A DNA stretch of 63,872 bases, from NCBI GenBank assembly GCA_028285205.1, contig JANQQA010000262.1, forward strand, positions 1 through 63,872, in the 5' to 3' direction. Position numbers and translations under genes: made by a program. Source of the DNA: Bythopirellula sp. GTDB lineage: Bacteria; Planctomycetota; Planctomycetia; Pirellulales; Lacipirellulaceae. Under the pieces are notes generated by a model. That model ran no database searches and was not told the DNA's origin. It was given only the letters and a program-made list of their open reading frames with translations. Below are positions 36,974-46,535 of the stretch, in pieces (within the stretch, counting starts at the first letter, position 1; every line of letters begins with the position of its first letter).

Positions 36974-37435
36974 ATGGAACGCACATTTATTCTGTTGAAA
37001 CCTGACTGTGTCCAACGCCGGCTGATGGGCGATGTCATCGCGCGTTTCGAGTCGAAGGGGCTCAATTTTGTTGCGCTGAAGATGATTCGGATTACCCCGG
37101 AGCTGGCTAAGCAGCACTATGCCGAACATGTCGAGAAGGCCTGGTATCCGAACCTCGAAGGTTTCATCACCGGCGGTCCGGTCATCGCGGCCGTTTTGGA
37201 AGGCCTGGAAGCGATTCGCGTCGTCCGTGAGATGCTCGGTGCAACCAACGGCCTGAAGGCGGCTCCCGGCACAATTCGCGGCGACTACAGTTCCAGTCAG
37301 CAGATGAACCTTGTTCACGGCTCCGACGGCGCGGAATCGGCTGCTCGCGAGATCGCGTTGTACTTCAACGACGACGAGCTGTGCCCGTACGAGCCGACGA
37401 TTACCCCTTGGATGCGTGCTGCCGACGAAGGCTAG
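36974..37435 (+). CDS. ndk: nucleoside diphosphate kinase
   Basis: 153 residues, usual length. Starts MERTFILLKPDCVQR, has RGDYS (residues 102-106) and the active-site His115 in NLVHGSD, which carries the phosphate between nucleotides. It balances NTP pools in the cytoplasm. The C-terminus is a few residues longer than in E. coli. Convergent with the sigma54 regulator. Confidence 0.96.
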   Translation: MERTFILLKPDCVQRRLMGDVIARFESKGLNFVALKMIRITPELAKQHYAEHVEKAWYPNLEGFITGGPVIAAVLEGLEAIRVVREMLGATNGLKAAPGTIRGDYSSSQQMNLVHGSDGAESAAREIALYFNDDELCPYEPTITPWMRAADEG

Positions 37436-37466
37436 GCAGGGGGCTAGCTCCGCGAGCCGCCCACCT

Positions 37467-39500
37467 TCAAGGCTTCATCGTCGATAGCTCATACCTTCGA
37501 ATCTTGCGATCGAGCGTTGAACGTTCGATACCCAGGATTCCCGCCGCGCGGCTCTTGTTCCAGCCGGTGGCGTTGAGCGTGCGGAGGATGTGCTCGCGTT
37601 CGATATCCGCCAGTGATTGAGGCTCGTAGCCTTTGTTCAGGCTTGAGGGCTCACCGCCGCCTTCGGTATCGCCCACAGTTTTCAGCCGTGAAAGTACCAG
37701 ATCTTCGTGATCGACGAATTCACCCGTTGCGAGGACGACGGCTCGCTCGATCACGTTCTTCATCTCGCGAACATTACCGGGCCAGCGGTAGCGTAGCAAT
37801 TGCTCCATCGCGCGCGGAGTGTAGCCCTGCAGGTTGCGGCCGGTCTCATCGCTGAACTTGCGCAGGAAGAACTCTGCCAGCTCCGGAATATCCTCGGGAC
37901 GTTTGCGAAGACCGGGTACGACGATTTCTAGCACATGCAGCCGGAAGTACAGGTCGCGACGGAATTTGCCCTCGGCTACGTCCTTTTCCAAATCACGATT
38001 GGTGGCCGCAATCACGCGCACGTCGACCTTAATGGCTTGGGCACCGCCCACGCGCTCAAACGGATGACCTTCCAGCACTCGCAAGAACTTTGCTTGGATC
38101 GTCGGGCTCATTTCGCCGATTTCGTCCAGCATGAGCGTACCCTTGTCGGCCTGCTCAAATTTCCCGACTTTGCGATCCGTGGCTCCGGTGAAGGCCCCTT
38201 TCTCGTGGCCGAAAAGCTCACTCTCCAGCAGTGTTTCCGAAAGGGCGGCGCAGTTCAGGCAAACAAACGGGCCCTTCGCCCGCGGACTCGAGTAATGCAC
38301 GGCCCGCGCGACAAGTTCCTTGCCGACGCCACTTTCGCCACGAATCAACACGGTCGCGCGGCTGGGGGCGGCGCGGGCGATCTGCTGTGTGACCCGCATC
38401 ATCACGTCGCTGGAGCCAACAATTTCACTCTCGACGCCCAGTTGTTCACGTAGCTGGACGTTCTCTGTTCGCATTTGGTTGAGGTTTTCAGCCAGCTCTT
38501 GGCGCTTGTTCAGATTTTCCAGCGCGACACCGACCGTGTCTGCAACGGCAAGTGTGAATTCCAAGTCCTCGGGATCGGTCGTGCGATCAGTGTCGGTGGT
38601 GTAGAGATGCACCAGTCCATAGATCTCACCTGACAAGCGGATCGGGGCGCAGATAACGCTGGTCGCCAAGATCTCGCCGCGACTGTCTCGATTGCCGAGG
38701 TTGCTGTCGTCCATAACGTTCCGCGCCATCACGGCTTGGCCGTCACGTAGTACCGTCGAAGTCAGGAACGGCGACACCCGATGATAAGAGTGCGAGCTGT
38801 CGCTTCGTGATGCGATCACTTCTAGCTCGTCGCCGTTGCGTTCGCCGTCATCACCGCGTTTCTTGAGCAGGATTGCCCCTGCGTCAACTTGCGTACCTTC
38901 GAACAGCCCCGTGAGTGCCTCGTTCGCAAGCGATACCACATCGGTCGATTTCGCCAACTCGAATGCCAAGCGGCAGAGCTGCGCCGCGGCCCGGCCAACT
39001 TTCGGGAACGACTCGTCCGATTCCTCCACGGGCGAGGGCGTGTCGAGAAAGCGGCTTTGCTCTTTGCGGTGCGTGATCGTTGTTGGTTCGAACGCCTCGA
39101 AGATGCTCTCCGCGTCGGCGGTCTCGGTACCATCGAGCGTGTCGGAGCCATCCACCGGACGCGACGATTTCAGAACGCTACCCGAATCTGGAAATGCCTG
39201 CGAAAGATCGTGCACGAATGCCAACTGCGAATTGCCAATCTGCAGGATGTCGCCCGGTTGCAGCAGGTGGTCTGCGGCCAAGCGTTCGCCACTGACCATC
39301 GTGCCGTTGCGGCTGTCGAGGTCGCGGAGCTGCCAGGCGCCCTGGGCGAAAAAAATCTCGGCGTGGTTTCGGCTCGCCCGTTCGTCTTTCAGTACCACCG
39401 TATTGGTCGGTGCCCGCCCGACGGTCACGGATTCGCCCTGCACTAGACGGACCACGTCCGCCCAGGTCGAGCCGTCTCGAGTTATCAGGTAAGCGTTCAA
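37467..39500 (-). CDS. sigma54-dependent activator with FHA and GAF domains
   Basis: 677 residues, starting at a TTG directly before the FHA fold. FHA domain at about 5-95 ([24 protein letters not shown]) binds phosphothreonine. A GAF-type sensor lies at about 170-340. The AAA+ core has Walker A GESGVGKE, the sigma54-contact loop GAFTGA and Walker [11 protein letters not shown] Fis-type helix-turn-helix at the C-terminus ([20 protein letters not shown]) binds enhancer DNA. It should remodel RNA polymerase-sigma54 at promoters in response to a kinase signal. No response-regulator domain is present. Targets unknown; monocistronic. Confidence 0.93.
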   Translation of the reverse strand: MNAYLITRDGSTWADVVRLVQGESVTVGRAPTNTVVLKDERASRNHAEIFFAQGAWQLRDLDSRNGTMVSGERLAADHLLQPGDILQIGNSQLAFVHDLSQAFPDSGSVLKSSRPVDGSDTLDGTETADAESIFEAFEPTTITHRKEQSRFLDTPSPVEESDESFPKVGRAAAQLCRLAFELAKSTDVVSLANEALTGLFEGTQVDAGAILLKKRGDDGERNGDELEVIASRSDSSHSYHRVSPFLTSTVLRDGQAVMARNVMDDSNLGNRDSRGEILATSVICAPIRLSGEIYGLVHLYTTDTDRTTDPEDLEFTLAVADTVGVALENLNKRQELAENLNQMRTENVQLREQLGVESEIVGSSDVMMRVTQQIARAAPSRATVLIRGESGVGKELVARAVHYSSPRAKGPFVCLNCAALSETLLESELFGHEKGAFTGATDRKVGKFEQADKGTLMLDEIGEMSPTIQAKFLRVLEGHPFERVGGAQAIKVDVRVIAATNRDLEKDVAEGKFRRDLYFRLHVLEIVVPGLRKRPEDIPELAEFFLRKFSDETGRNLQGYTPRAMEQLLRYRWPGNVREMKNVIERAVVLATGEFVDHEDLVLSRLKTVGDTEGGGEPSSLNKGYEPQSLADIEREHILRTLNATGWNKSRAAGILGIERSTLDRKIRRYELSTMKP

Positions 39501-39942
39501 GGTGAGCTGCCGCGGAGAATCTGAGCTAATAGCCTAGAAAGTAAGGGATTTTTGACGAGCGTGGCTCTCACTACCATCTTATTCGTTTGCTGGCAGCACA
39601 TTCTAGCCAAAGTGTTGCATAATGATACGATTCTAGCCTGTCCGCCGACCAATTGCCCCTACAATCCTCATAACAATTCTGGCCATTTCGCATGTGGAAT
39701 TGGCCTTCAATGCTGCTCTGATGCAGCCGGTTCTCGGACGCAAAAGTGTTGAATATCAAGACGTTAGCAACTAGGCTGGGTAGAGAGGCTGAGGGAGTTG
39801 CGCGCGTGTGGTTTACACCCGTGTTGTCAGCGTCCCTCCAGGCGCCGGTTCGGACTGCGCCGCTTATCGTGTTCGCTAAATCATTGCTGTTGGCCCGACC
39901 CGTGATGGGCGTGGCTGCAACGGGCTGAGGAGAAGAAATCAC
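39501..39942. promoter_or_regulatory. divergent intergenic region before the DUF1598 gene
   Basis: About 440 bases between the sigma54 regulator and the DUF1598 gene, visibly more A/T-rich in its left half (39540-39700). The strong ribosome site GAGGAGAAG sits just before 39943. I could assign no promoter hexamers, and a 60-codon ORF (39746-39928) shows no family likeness. Confidence 0.5.
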
Positions 39943-41301
39943 ATGACTCGGGCTTTTTTCGGATCTAGACTGCTTTGTGCGGCGCTGATTGCGACCGTCG
40001 CAACCGGCTTCTCTCTCCAGCAATCCACAGCGCAAATCGTCCAACAGGCCGTCGGCGGCGTCGCGATTGATGCCGATGGCGTGTTGCGAGCTACTACTCA
40101 AGCCGACGCGGCAGCACTCGCCGAACTGCGTCTCACCGCGATCGACAAAGCACCGGCCGATCTGCAGGCCTGGACTGATCTGCGAGCCGTATCGCTCAAG
40201 CAAATCGAAGCGAAGTTGGCCGAATGCGCTGCCGAAGGCAAGGAGATTCCCGAAGCTGTCCGGTACTTGGCCGGCCTGCAACGTGTGCAGTACGTGTTCG
40301 TTTATCCCGAAAGCAACGACATCGTGCTCGCCGGTCCTGCCGAAGGTTGGGACCTCGACGAACACGGCAATGCCGTCGGTGCGACGTCGCGCCGACCTGT
40401 GTTGCTGCTCGATGATCTCATGGTCGCGCTTCGCACTCGCGAGGCTTCCCGCCTGGAAGCCATCTCCTGCTCGATCGATCCGACCGCCGAAGGCATCCAG
40501 CGTCTGCGATCTGCGATGACTCGCGCCAAACGGATAGCCAACTCGACTACGATCCAGTCCCACGCGATCAAGCATAGCTACGAACAGGCACTCGGCCCGC
40601 AAACGATTTCCGTCACTGGCGTACCGGCCACGAGCCACTTCGCCCGCACGCTCGTCGCGGCTGACTTCCGCATGAAGCAGCTGGCCATGAACTTTCAGCC
40701 GGCCCCGATCGGCGACATGCCAAGCTTCCTGCACTTGATGAAAGCCAACAGCCGCGGCACGAAGAGCATGATGCCGCGCTGGTGGCTCGCTCCCAACTAC
40801 GAGCCCATGTCGCGTGACGCCGAAGGTCTCGCCTGGGAACTTCGTGGTCCCGGCGTGCAGTGCATGACTGAAGAGGACCACTTTGACGCCGCAGGCAAAC
40901 GCGTCGCATCCAAGAAGGCCGGCAACGCGGCACAGCGTTGGGCTAAGAACCTTACGGATCGTTACACCGAATTGGCTCAACATGACTCGGCCTTCGGTAT
41001 GCTTCGCAACGCGATGGACTTGGCCGTGGTGGCAGCTCTGGTCGAGAAGGAAGGCCTGCTCGGCCTGGCCGGCCTCGAACTGCCCAACATGATGCAGACG
41101 GCCCCGATCGCCGAATATCACGCACCCACGCAGGTCGACAGCAAAGTGAGCTTCGTCAAGCAAGGTCGCAACTGGGTGGTGAGCGCCTCGGGCGGCGTGC
41201 AATTCCTGCCATGGCTGGTAGCCGACAAAGTCGAGCAAAACGACGAAATCGCGTCTGTTCGCAAACAGCTGTCGTCGACTGGCGATCGCTGGTACTGGTA
41301 G
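39943..41301 (+). CDS. DUF1598 secreted planctomycete protein
   Basis: 452 residues with a signal peptide (LCAALIATVATGFSLQQSTAQ). The sequence VQQAVGGVAIDADGVL at the mature N-terminus and the central QRVQYVFVYPESNDIVLAGPAEGW are the hallmarks of the DUF1598 family, nearly confined to planctomycetes and of unknown role. A strong ribosome site precedes the ATG. The opposite strand also has a 555-codon open frame, but the signal peptide, ribosome site and family match favour this strand. Likely periplasmic or surface. Confidence 0.88.
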   Translation: MTRAFFGSRLLCAALIATVATGFSLQQSTAQIVQQAVGGVAIDADGVLRATTQADAAALAELRLTAIDKAPADLQAWTDLRAVSLKQIEAKLAECAAEGKEIPEAVRYLAGLQRVQYVFVYPESNDIVLAGPAEGWDLDEHGNAVGATSRRPVLLLDDLMVALRTREASRLEAISCSIDPTAEGIQRLRSAMTRAKRIANSTTIQSHAIKHSYEQALGPQTISVTGVPATSHFARTLVAADFRMKQLAMNFQPAPIGDMPSFLHLMKANSRGTKSMMPRWWLAPNYEPMSRDAEGLAWELRGPGVQCMTEEDHFDAAGKRVASKKAGNAAQRWAKNLTDRYTELAQHDSAFGMLRNAMDLAVVAALVEKEGLLGLAGLELPNMMQTAPIAEYHAPTQVDSKVSFVKQGRNWVVSASGGVQFLPWLVADKVEQNDEIASVRKQLSSTGDRWYW

Positions 41302-41457
41302 CGACCGACGCCAATTCTGTAATTCTGTTCATCTACTGAATTTCTCCGCTGGGTTCATGATTCCATGGAGCCGCGTTGGTGAGGAAGCGATCGACCCACT
41401 TCCAAACCGACGCGGCCCATTTTGTTTCCGGATGATTTCTTTTTGACGTCGCGGAGG

Positions 41458-41608
41458 TTTTGAAAGGTAATCGCATTTCATTTACAAAACCCTCGCCGTT
41501 ACCGATGGGTGCGAATCCGTAAACCGTTATTCAGCCACTGTTTGCGGCATCCTGGCCAGCTGATGGTGGCCGGGTTATGAAAGGTTCGCCGATAGCCACC
41601 TTTCAAAA
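41458..41608. repeat. perfect 11-base inverted repeat bounding a 151-base segment
   Basis: TTTTGAAAGGT at 41458-41468 is matched by its exact complement ACCTTTCAAAA at 41598-41608. Between them lie further self-complementary pieces (TGGCCAGCTGATGGTGGCC near 41550). The outline suits a small non-autonomous repeat or a structured RNA, but no target duplication was found by eye and no second copy lies in this window. Confidence 0.35.
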
Positions 41609-41830
41609 TCATCTGGCTTGCCGGCCGCAGGTCGTCGTCTACGCACGGATTTCGATTTGGAAGGCCGTGAAGCAAGCCTTGCAAAATCGTCGGTGGCGCG
41701 TCGTCTGAATTCGCGTCCGCGCATGCGACAACCGTCTGGCAGCAGGGCTCCGGATGCGAGCGGTTTCGGAAAGCGTATTCTACCTGAGGCGGTGGCCTAA
41801 AAACCACCAACCCAGCAAGAAGCGTTCAAA

Positions 41831-41863
41831 CGCGGCTGGGCATTCATCTCATGCCCAACCGCG
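41831..41863. terminator. strong hairpin after the PEP-CTERM gene
   Basis: CGCGGCTGGGCAT, a loop of seven, then ATGCCCAACCGCG: 12 of 13 positions pair. It lies about 40 bases after the stop of the minus-strand PEP-CTERM gene and also faces the end of the DUF1598 gene. Only three T follow on the minus strand, so it is terminator-like rather than a textbook case. Confidence 0.45.
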
Positions 41864-41901
41864 CAACGCTGTACGTAATTACTGGCGGACCGGCCATTGG
41901 A

Positions 41902-42579
41902 CTAGCGGCAAAGCTTCCGCCGACGCGACAGGCAGCACATAGCTGACGCTACGGCGGTAATCACCGCGGCGGAAGGCTCTGGAACCGGATCGGTAATGCG
42001 TAAGTCTGTGGCAGAAATTCTGCCGGCTCCGCCACCCCATTCGACGAATAGTTCGTTGCCGGAAAAATTGGCCGGGTCGGGCTGCACTCTTGGCAGGACA
42101 CTCGTGATGAACGGTGTTGTTGGTATCCCAAGTCTCATTTCGACGGCGGTAATCTCTAATCCAGCCAGCATCGTTCCCTGGCCGGGCGTAATCGAGCCAT
42201 CAATCACCGCCGCAGAATCCGGGGGAGGAACGCTGTCGGTCAGAGTGACGTTTCCCGAGTCTTCATGATAGCGGACAACGTTTCCTCCCGGACCGACGCA
42301 CGCCTGAATCGAGTCGATTGCCGGAAACTCACTGACTATGGGATCCGAATTGGTATCCATTACGTCCGGGTCGAATGTGAATTGAAAAAACAAGACTTCG
42401 CCGATCAAGTCCGTGAACTCGGCGCCGCCGGTCGCCGAATCGATGACACCTTCGTACGCAAAGGTGAGAGGCTGAGCATGGCTCAGCGCAGTCCCGTAGT
42501 GCATGGCTAAACATAAGAACACCAACGAGCCGCAGGATCTTCCCGCGGATCGACGCACCTCAAGCAGCAGGGTCAACAT
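41902..42579 (-). CDS. PEP-CTERM sorting domain protein
   Basis: 225 residues from the ATG at 42579, chosen because GGGGGAG lies eight bases before it. The signal segment is SLVFLCLAMHYGTALSHAQ. A beta-rich middle follows, then a C-terminal VPEPSAAVITAVASAMCC helix plus basic tail SRRRKLCR, the PEP-CTERM sorting signal cleaved by exosortase during export. The core has no recognised domain (FTFDPDVMDTNSDP is acidic). A hairpin follows the stop. Confidence 0.82.
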   Translation of the reverse strand: MLTLLLEVRRSAGRSCGSLVFLCLAMHYGTALSHAQPLTFAYEGVIDSATGGAEFTDLIGEVLFFQFTFDPDVMDTNSDPIVSEFPAIDSIQACVGPGGNVVRYHEDSGNVTLTDSVPPPDSAAVIDGSITPGQGTMLAGLEITAVEMRLGIPTTPFITSVLPRVQPDPANFSGNELFVEWGGGAGRISATDLRITDPVPEPSAAVITAVASAMCCLSRRRKLCR

Positions 42580-43053
42580 CACTTGCTCCCCCAAAATAGA
42601 GTAAAAAAGGTCAATTCCTCTGTGAGCGCCTCCGGACAAGTCGAATAGTGAGGCGCTAGGAAGAGAAACGCCAACGCCATCCCGACGCGACAGGGATTCT
42701 CAAAAAAAAGCGAGAGCGTTGGACAGGTCGCAAGATGCCACCCGATAGGCGGCAAAACAGTCGAGTTGAGCAGCCACTGGCACACGGATAGATACTGAGG
42801 GCTGTTCTACCCACGATTGAATCAGCCAACACTACCTTAATGAGAAGGTGCACACCGACGCGCGCAAATCTGGTTGGCATTTTCCTTCACTTTCCAAAGA
42901 ATCAACTCAGGAAAGTGCAGATGACCTCCCGTCAGGCTCTCGCCTGAATACAAGTAACCGCCTTCTCAGTGCATACAAAAAACACGAGCCAAATTGATTA
43001 CCAGCTGAGATTCCAAGGGGTCGGAATTGAATTTGACGCAGGTACTGGTTAGA
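42580..43053. other. upstream region of the PEP-CTERM gene
   Basis: About 470 bases with no gene that I can support. It must contain the promoter of the minus-strand PEP-CTERM gene; several short ORFs overlap each other on both strands and look like chance. Confidence 0.45.
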
Positions 43054-43755
43054 TCACTTCCCAATGATTCTAACTAACCTGTAATTTAGATTTCCTTCGT
43101 TGACTTCGAAATAGTCAGGTATTTTGTAGATGGCGACAAAAGGGTCCTTGCGTGATGCAGGATGGCCGTCGTCTATCAAATGGACGATTGCACCCGTGAA
43201 AGGACCACTGGTGACTCGGACGTTGAGTGAATAGTAAGCCTTGCTTACTTCCTTCTGCTTAACAATTCCTACGATATACATACTGTCATCGTTAATAGGA
43301 AGGATGGTTGGCTCTGGGATACTGAAGGCTAATTTGCTTTCTTCTGCCGTCAAATCGAACCCACCAAGATACCAATTTGGAGCGTTTTTATTCTGCATTG
43401 CGGTCTGTTTATAAACACAGCCAATCTCTCCATTAATCAAAGTGACATATCCGTTTAGCGTATCAGGAAGTCTTACTTTCGAGCCAGCAACAATCCGAAG
43501 ATCAATGCTCATGCTGTCTTTCTCTTCTCCCCACACTCGGTCAACTAAGTTTCCTTTTGATTCAACCACATCTTTGAAATGGAGTTTTCCTCCGGCATCT
43601 ATAAACGGTCCTGCATTAGTTTGTCTTCCAAGCCACATAGCATGTGGGCATTGAGAAATCTGCTTAAGCTCCCCCACATTCTCGGTTGCCTGAACGGTTG
43701 GCAATGCGAATCCCATGTACAGCATACCGTTCAATAGCAATTGAATTCTGTACAT
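43054..43755 (-). CDS. secreted protein of unknown function, A/T-richer than neighbours
   Basis: 233 residues with a short signal segment (LLNGMLYMGFALPTVQATE) and an AGGAGG ribosome site six bases before the ATG. I recognise no domain. The mature part looks beta-rich (SIDLRIVAGSKVRLPDTLNG; YYSLNVRVTSGPFTGAIVHL), and strands alternate with short loops. Base composition and codon choice (AAT, TTA, AAA) are visibly A/T-richer than in flanking genes, suggesting acquisition or weak expression. A hairpin with a T-tract lies upstream of it. Confidence 0.7.
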   Translation of the reverse strand: MYRIQLLLNGMLYMGFALPTVQATENVGELKQISQCPHAMWLGRQTNAGPFIDAGGKLHFKDVVESKGNLVDRVWGEEKDSMSIDLRIVAGSKVRLPDTLNGYVTLINGEIGCVYKQTAMQNKNAPNWYLGGFDLTAEESKLAFSIPEPTILPINDDSMYIVGIVKQKEVSKAYYSLNVRVTSGPFTGAIVHLIDDGHPASRKDPFVAIYKIPDYFEVNEGNLNYRLVRIIGK

Positions 43756-43800
43756 CCTCGGCCTCCTGGCTAGTTGTCTGTTGCCGTGCCTCGCCGCGCA

Positions 43801-43837
43801 AAAAAAAACACGGACTAGGGGCCGTGGACGCCCCTAG
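43801..43837 (-). terminator. hairpin and T-tract upstream of the orphan gene
   Basis: CTAGGGGC, seven-base loop, GCCCCTAG (43815-43837, perfect 8-base stem). On the minus strand it is followed after six bases by at least eight T. This is an intrinsic-terminator layout placed about 45 bases ahead of the 43755 start, so it could stop an upstream transcript or act as a leader attenuator. Confidence 0.5.
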
Positions 43838-44266
43838 TATACATGATCTTGGGCTCACAGCTCTGACCATCTTCCGATGTCGCATCAGATCAATCGGCAA
43901 ACGCTAGTCTCGACCACATCGGATCCACAAGCAGAGGGACTCACCGAGCTTGGAAACTGCCGCTCTCTGGCGGTCTGCCAACTCGCTTTGGCATGGCTCA
44001 CCAGGTGCTAAGCCTTACGAATCTGGGCGTCGGATTTAGTCCGCGATACGGACAATGAGTGAAGCCCGTCCTGGCACCCTGGATTCGCATAGCGCCGCCT
44101 AACGGGCTGTCGTTAGCGATGATCCGCAGAGTACAGGCGATAGACGAACCGCATCGTGGCGAGTTAATCTAAATACCATCGGTTACCTCCTGAACCTCCG
44201 TCGCCAGCCGCGAGTCTGCGCTGGCAATGCTCTCACCACCCTGCCCTGCCCAAGATCGCCGTCACC
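43838..44266. other. intergenic region before the valine-pyruvate transaminase gene
   Basis: About 430 bases without a gene. Short self-pairing pieces are visible (CCGCTCTCTGGCGG near 43960; GCCAACTCGCTTTGGC near 43978). They could be part of a structured leader or terminator remnants. I matched no known RNA family. Confidence 0.4.
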
Positions 44267-45547
44267 ATGCCGTTTCGCTACTCTGCCGTTGGAAAGAAGT
44301 TGTCTGCTCGGGTTGGAATTGTGGAGCTGATGGAAGACCTTGGTGAGGCGATGAGCGGTGCCGACGCGGGTACGATGCGGATGCTGGGTGGCGGTAACCC
44401 GGCGGCGGTGCCAGAAGCTCAGCACTTGTGGCGTCGCCGGCTGACAGAGATCCTGTCCGATGCTGACGGTTGCGATCGCCTGCTGGTCAACTACGACGGG
44501 CCCGCAGGCAGCCCGATCTTTCGCGAGCAACTCGCATCGTGTCTGAAACAAGAGCTTGGCTGGGATGTGTCGGCCAAAAACGTCGCAATAACCTCCGGCG
44601 CGCAGACGGCATTTTTCCAGCTTTTCAGCCTGTTTGGCGGACCGGACGAGAACGGCCGGATGCAGAAGATCGTCTTGCCGATCACGCCGGAGTACATCGG
44701 CTATGCCGACCAGTTGCTGAATGAGGGCGAATTCTCCGCCCGACGGCCGCGACTTGAGCTGATCGGCGACCACCAATTCAAGTACCACATTGACTTCGAC
44801 AATCTGGATCTCGCCGAGGACGTCGGCGCGGTCTGCGTGAGTCGGCCTACCAATCCCAGTGGCAACGTGATCAGCGATGACGAGTTGACGCAGCTTCGTG
44901 TGCTCGCGCGCCAGCGCAGGGTGCCGCTGATCGTTGACAACGCTTACGGTCAGCCCTTTCCGGGAGCCGTTTTCACCGATGCCTCGCCACCAGCCTGGGA
45001 CGACAACCTGGTGATGGTGCTCAGCCTCTCGAAGATCGGATTGCCGGGGTTGAGGACTGGGATCGTCGTCGCCAGCGAAGAAATCGTCGATCGAATCGCC
45101 GCGATGACGGCCGTGGTTGGGTTGGCGAACAATAACATCGGCCAGGCCGTCGCGGGTGAGTTGCTCGCCAGCGGAGAACTCCTGCAGCTGAGTCGCGAAG
45201 TGGTCCGTCCGTTTTACGAGCAGAAGTCGCAGCTTGCACAGAGCATCCTTGCCGCACAATTCGCAGACAGTTTTCCCTACCGCGTACATGCAAGCGAAGG
45301 AGCCTTTTTCCTCTGGTTATGGCTACCCGAGTTGCCAATCCCCACCCGCGAGCTTTATGAGCGTCTGAAGCAGCGCAATGTCCTCGTTGTACCCGGCGAG
45401 TACTTTTTCTACGGCTTGGAAGACCAGTCGGACTGGCCGCATAGCCGTCAATGCGTCCGTGTAACGTTCTCGCAGTCTGAACAGACCATCACGGAGGGCC
45501 TGGCGGAAATGGCCGACGAGTTACGACGTATTCACGAGTCGAGGTGA
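44267..45547 (+). CDS. avtA: valine--pyruvate transaminase
   Basis: 426 residues, very close in pattern to E. coli AvtA: start GKKLSARVGIVELMEDL, MLGGGNPA, NYDGPAGSPIFREQL, PEYIGYADQLL, VSRPTNPSGNVISD and DNAYGQPFPG. The pyridoxal-phosphate lysine is Lys256 in SLSKIGLPGLRTG, and the C-terminal EGAFFLWLW and VVPGEYFF are also kept. It moves amino groups between valine and pyruvate, giving alanine and 2-ketoisovalerate, in the cytoplasm. No biosynthesis partner adjoins it. Confidence 0.93.
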   Translation: MPFRYSAVGKKLSARVGIVELMEDLGEAMSGADAGTMRMLGGGNPAAVPEAQHLWRRRLTEILSDADGCDRLLVNYDGPAGSPIFREQLASCLKQELGWDVSAKNVAITSGAQTAFFQLFSLFGGPDENGRMQKIVLPITPEYIGYADQLLNEGEFSARRPRLELIGDHQFKYHIDFDNLDLAEDVGAVCVSRPTNPSGNVISDDELTQLRVLARQRRVPLIVDNAYGQPFPGAVFTDASPPAWDDNLVMVLSLSKIGLPGLRTGIVVASEEIVDRIAAMTAVVGLANNNIGQAVAGELLASGELLQLSREVVRPFYEQKSQLAQSILAAQFADSFPYRVHASEGAFFLWLWLPELPIPTRELYERLKQRNVLVVPGEYFFYGLEDQSDWPHSRQCVRVTFSQSEQTITEGLAEMADELRRIHESR

Positions 45548-45608
45548 CATACCAACTGGCGCCGACCAAAATTTATGTTGACATCCGGCAACACAATGCC
45601 GATGCTAC

Positions 45609-45944
45609 TTGTGCAGTCGGGAAGGACGTTTTCGTCCTGGCCCGGCTTTTTTTACGCGCCACCCGGAACTGGAGGACTGCACGCGTCGATGTATCGTCTG
45701 CAAATGCGAGATCGAAGCCGAACGAGTGGAAGCGATCGCTGCCACCAGACTATGTGCGAAGCACGGACGAGAGATTGAGCAATACGGCGGCGAGTTCACG
45801 CTCACCGCGGCCCAGGAGCGAACGTCGAAACAGGGCAGCCTGAAGCTGAACTATGGTGGAATCTCGACCGCGCTGAGCCGAAACAACGAGGCGCTGGGTA
45901 AGCTTCTTGATGAGTACGAGCGACAACAGTACAGCAATGAATAG
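45609..45944 (+). CDS. small zinc-finger protein, DksA/TraR-like
   Basis: Up to 111 residues. The core RRCIVCKCEIEAERVEAIAA followed by RLCAKHG has the DksA/TraR spacing CxxC-17-CxxC but with His at the last ligand, a C3H rather than C4 site. The C-terminal half (SLKLNYGGISTALSRNNEAL) is helical. The only start codon after the upstream stop (45579) is TTG at 45609; no ATG exists, so the start is uncertain and a 5' truncation or frameshift is possible. It lies between avtA and the DHFR-like gene, same strand, and may be in one transcript with them. Confidence 0.55.
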   Translation: MCSREGRFRPGPAFFTRHPELEDCTRRCIVCKCEIEAERVEAIAATRLCAKHGREIEQYGGEFTLTAAQERTSKQGSLKLNYGGISTALSRNNEALGKLLDEYERQQYSNE

Positions 45945-45967
45945 CGACGGCTGCCAGGATTGACCCT

Positions 45968-46507
45968 ATGACAGTAAAGTGTTCGGTGTTTATTGCGACT
46001 AGCGTGGACGGGTTCATTGCACGACCGGATGGTGATATTGGCTGGCTGGGTGAACCGGATGAGAACGAGGAAGATCATGGCTACGAACGGTTCATGGCCT
46101 CGGTAGATCACCTGGTCATGGGTCGCAACACATTCGAAAAGGTACTGTCGTTCGGCATTCCTTGGCCATACGACAAGCCCGTAGTCGTGCTTTCTAGCAA
46201 GCCGTTGCAAATTGATGAGGGACTTCGCAAGTCTGTTGAGCAGATGGCAGGGTCGCCTCAGGAGATCCTCGGCCAGCTCGCAAAGCGAGGAGCTCAGCAC
46301 GTCTACCTCGACGGTGGCGATACGATTCAGCGCTTTCTTCGCGCCGGATTAGTGCAGCGGCTGATCATGACGCGCATCCCGGTGCTGCTCGGGGAAGGGT
46401 TGCCGCTATTTGGGACGCTACCACAAGATGTCCGCCTGCGGCATGTTGAAACACAGACGTTCTCAAGAGGACTCGTGCAAACCGAGTACGAGATTGCCCA
46501 CGACTGA
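45968..46507 (+). CDS. dihydrofolate reductase family protein (RibD C-terminal type)
   Basis: 179 residues. CSVFIATSVDGFIARPDGDI is the family's N-terminal NADPH/substrate segment; HLVMGRNTFEKVLSF and KPVVVLSSKPL follow; VYLDGGDTIQRFLRAGLV is the C-terminal nucleotide-binding signature of RibD-like reductases. It reduces a pterin- or pyrimidine-like substrate with NADPH; which one is unknown, and this small stand-alone type is often not a true DHFR. 23 bases after the zinc-finger gene. Confidence 0.88.
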   Translation: MTVKCSVFIATSVDGFIARPDGDIGWLGEPDENEEDHGYERFMASVDHLVMGRNTFEKVLSFGIPWPYDKPVVVLSSKPLQIDEGLRKSVEQMAGSPQEILGQLAKRGAQHVYLDGGDTIQRFLRAGLVQRLIMTRIPVLLGEGLPLFGTLPQDVRLRHVETQTFSRGLVQTEYEIAHD

Positions 46508-46535
46508 GTGGCGTTGCACTTTTCACGCCTAGCTG

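Larger units (their letters stand above)
41302..41901. other. intergenic region with inverted repeats
   Basis: About 600 bases between convergent genes. It holds an 11-base inverted repeat and a strong hairpin, listed separately. No convincing gene; a 103-codon minus-strand frame (41499-41810) has odd composition and no ribosome site. Confidence 0.55.

Noticed and set aside
39571..41238. A 555-codon open frame antisense to the DUF1598 gene
   Set aside because: It mirrors the codon pattern of a G/C-rich gene, has no ribosome site or signal, and the opposite strand has a signal peptide, strong ribosome site and a known family.
41499..41810. 103-codon minus-strand frame as a gene
   Set aside because: Cys/Pro/Arg-rich composition, no ribosome site, and it spans the inverted-repeat segment; more likely a chance frame over a repeat.
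43940..44060. Possible tRNA or structured RNA in the gap before avtA, because of short hairpins
   Set aside because: No cloverleaf, no T-loop GTTCGA motif and no CCA-type acceptor pairing could be found.
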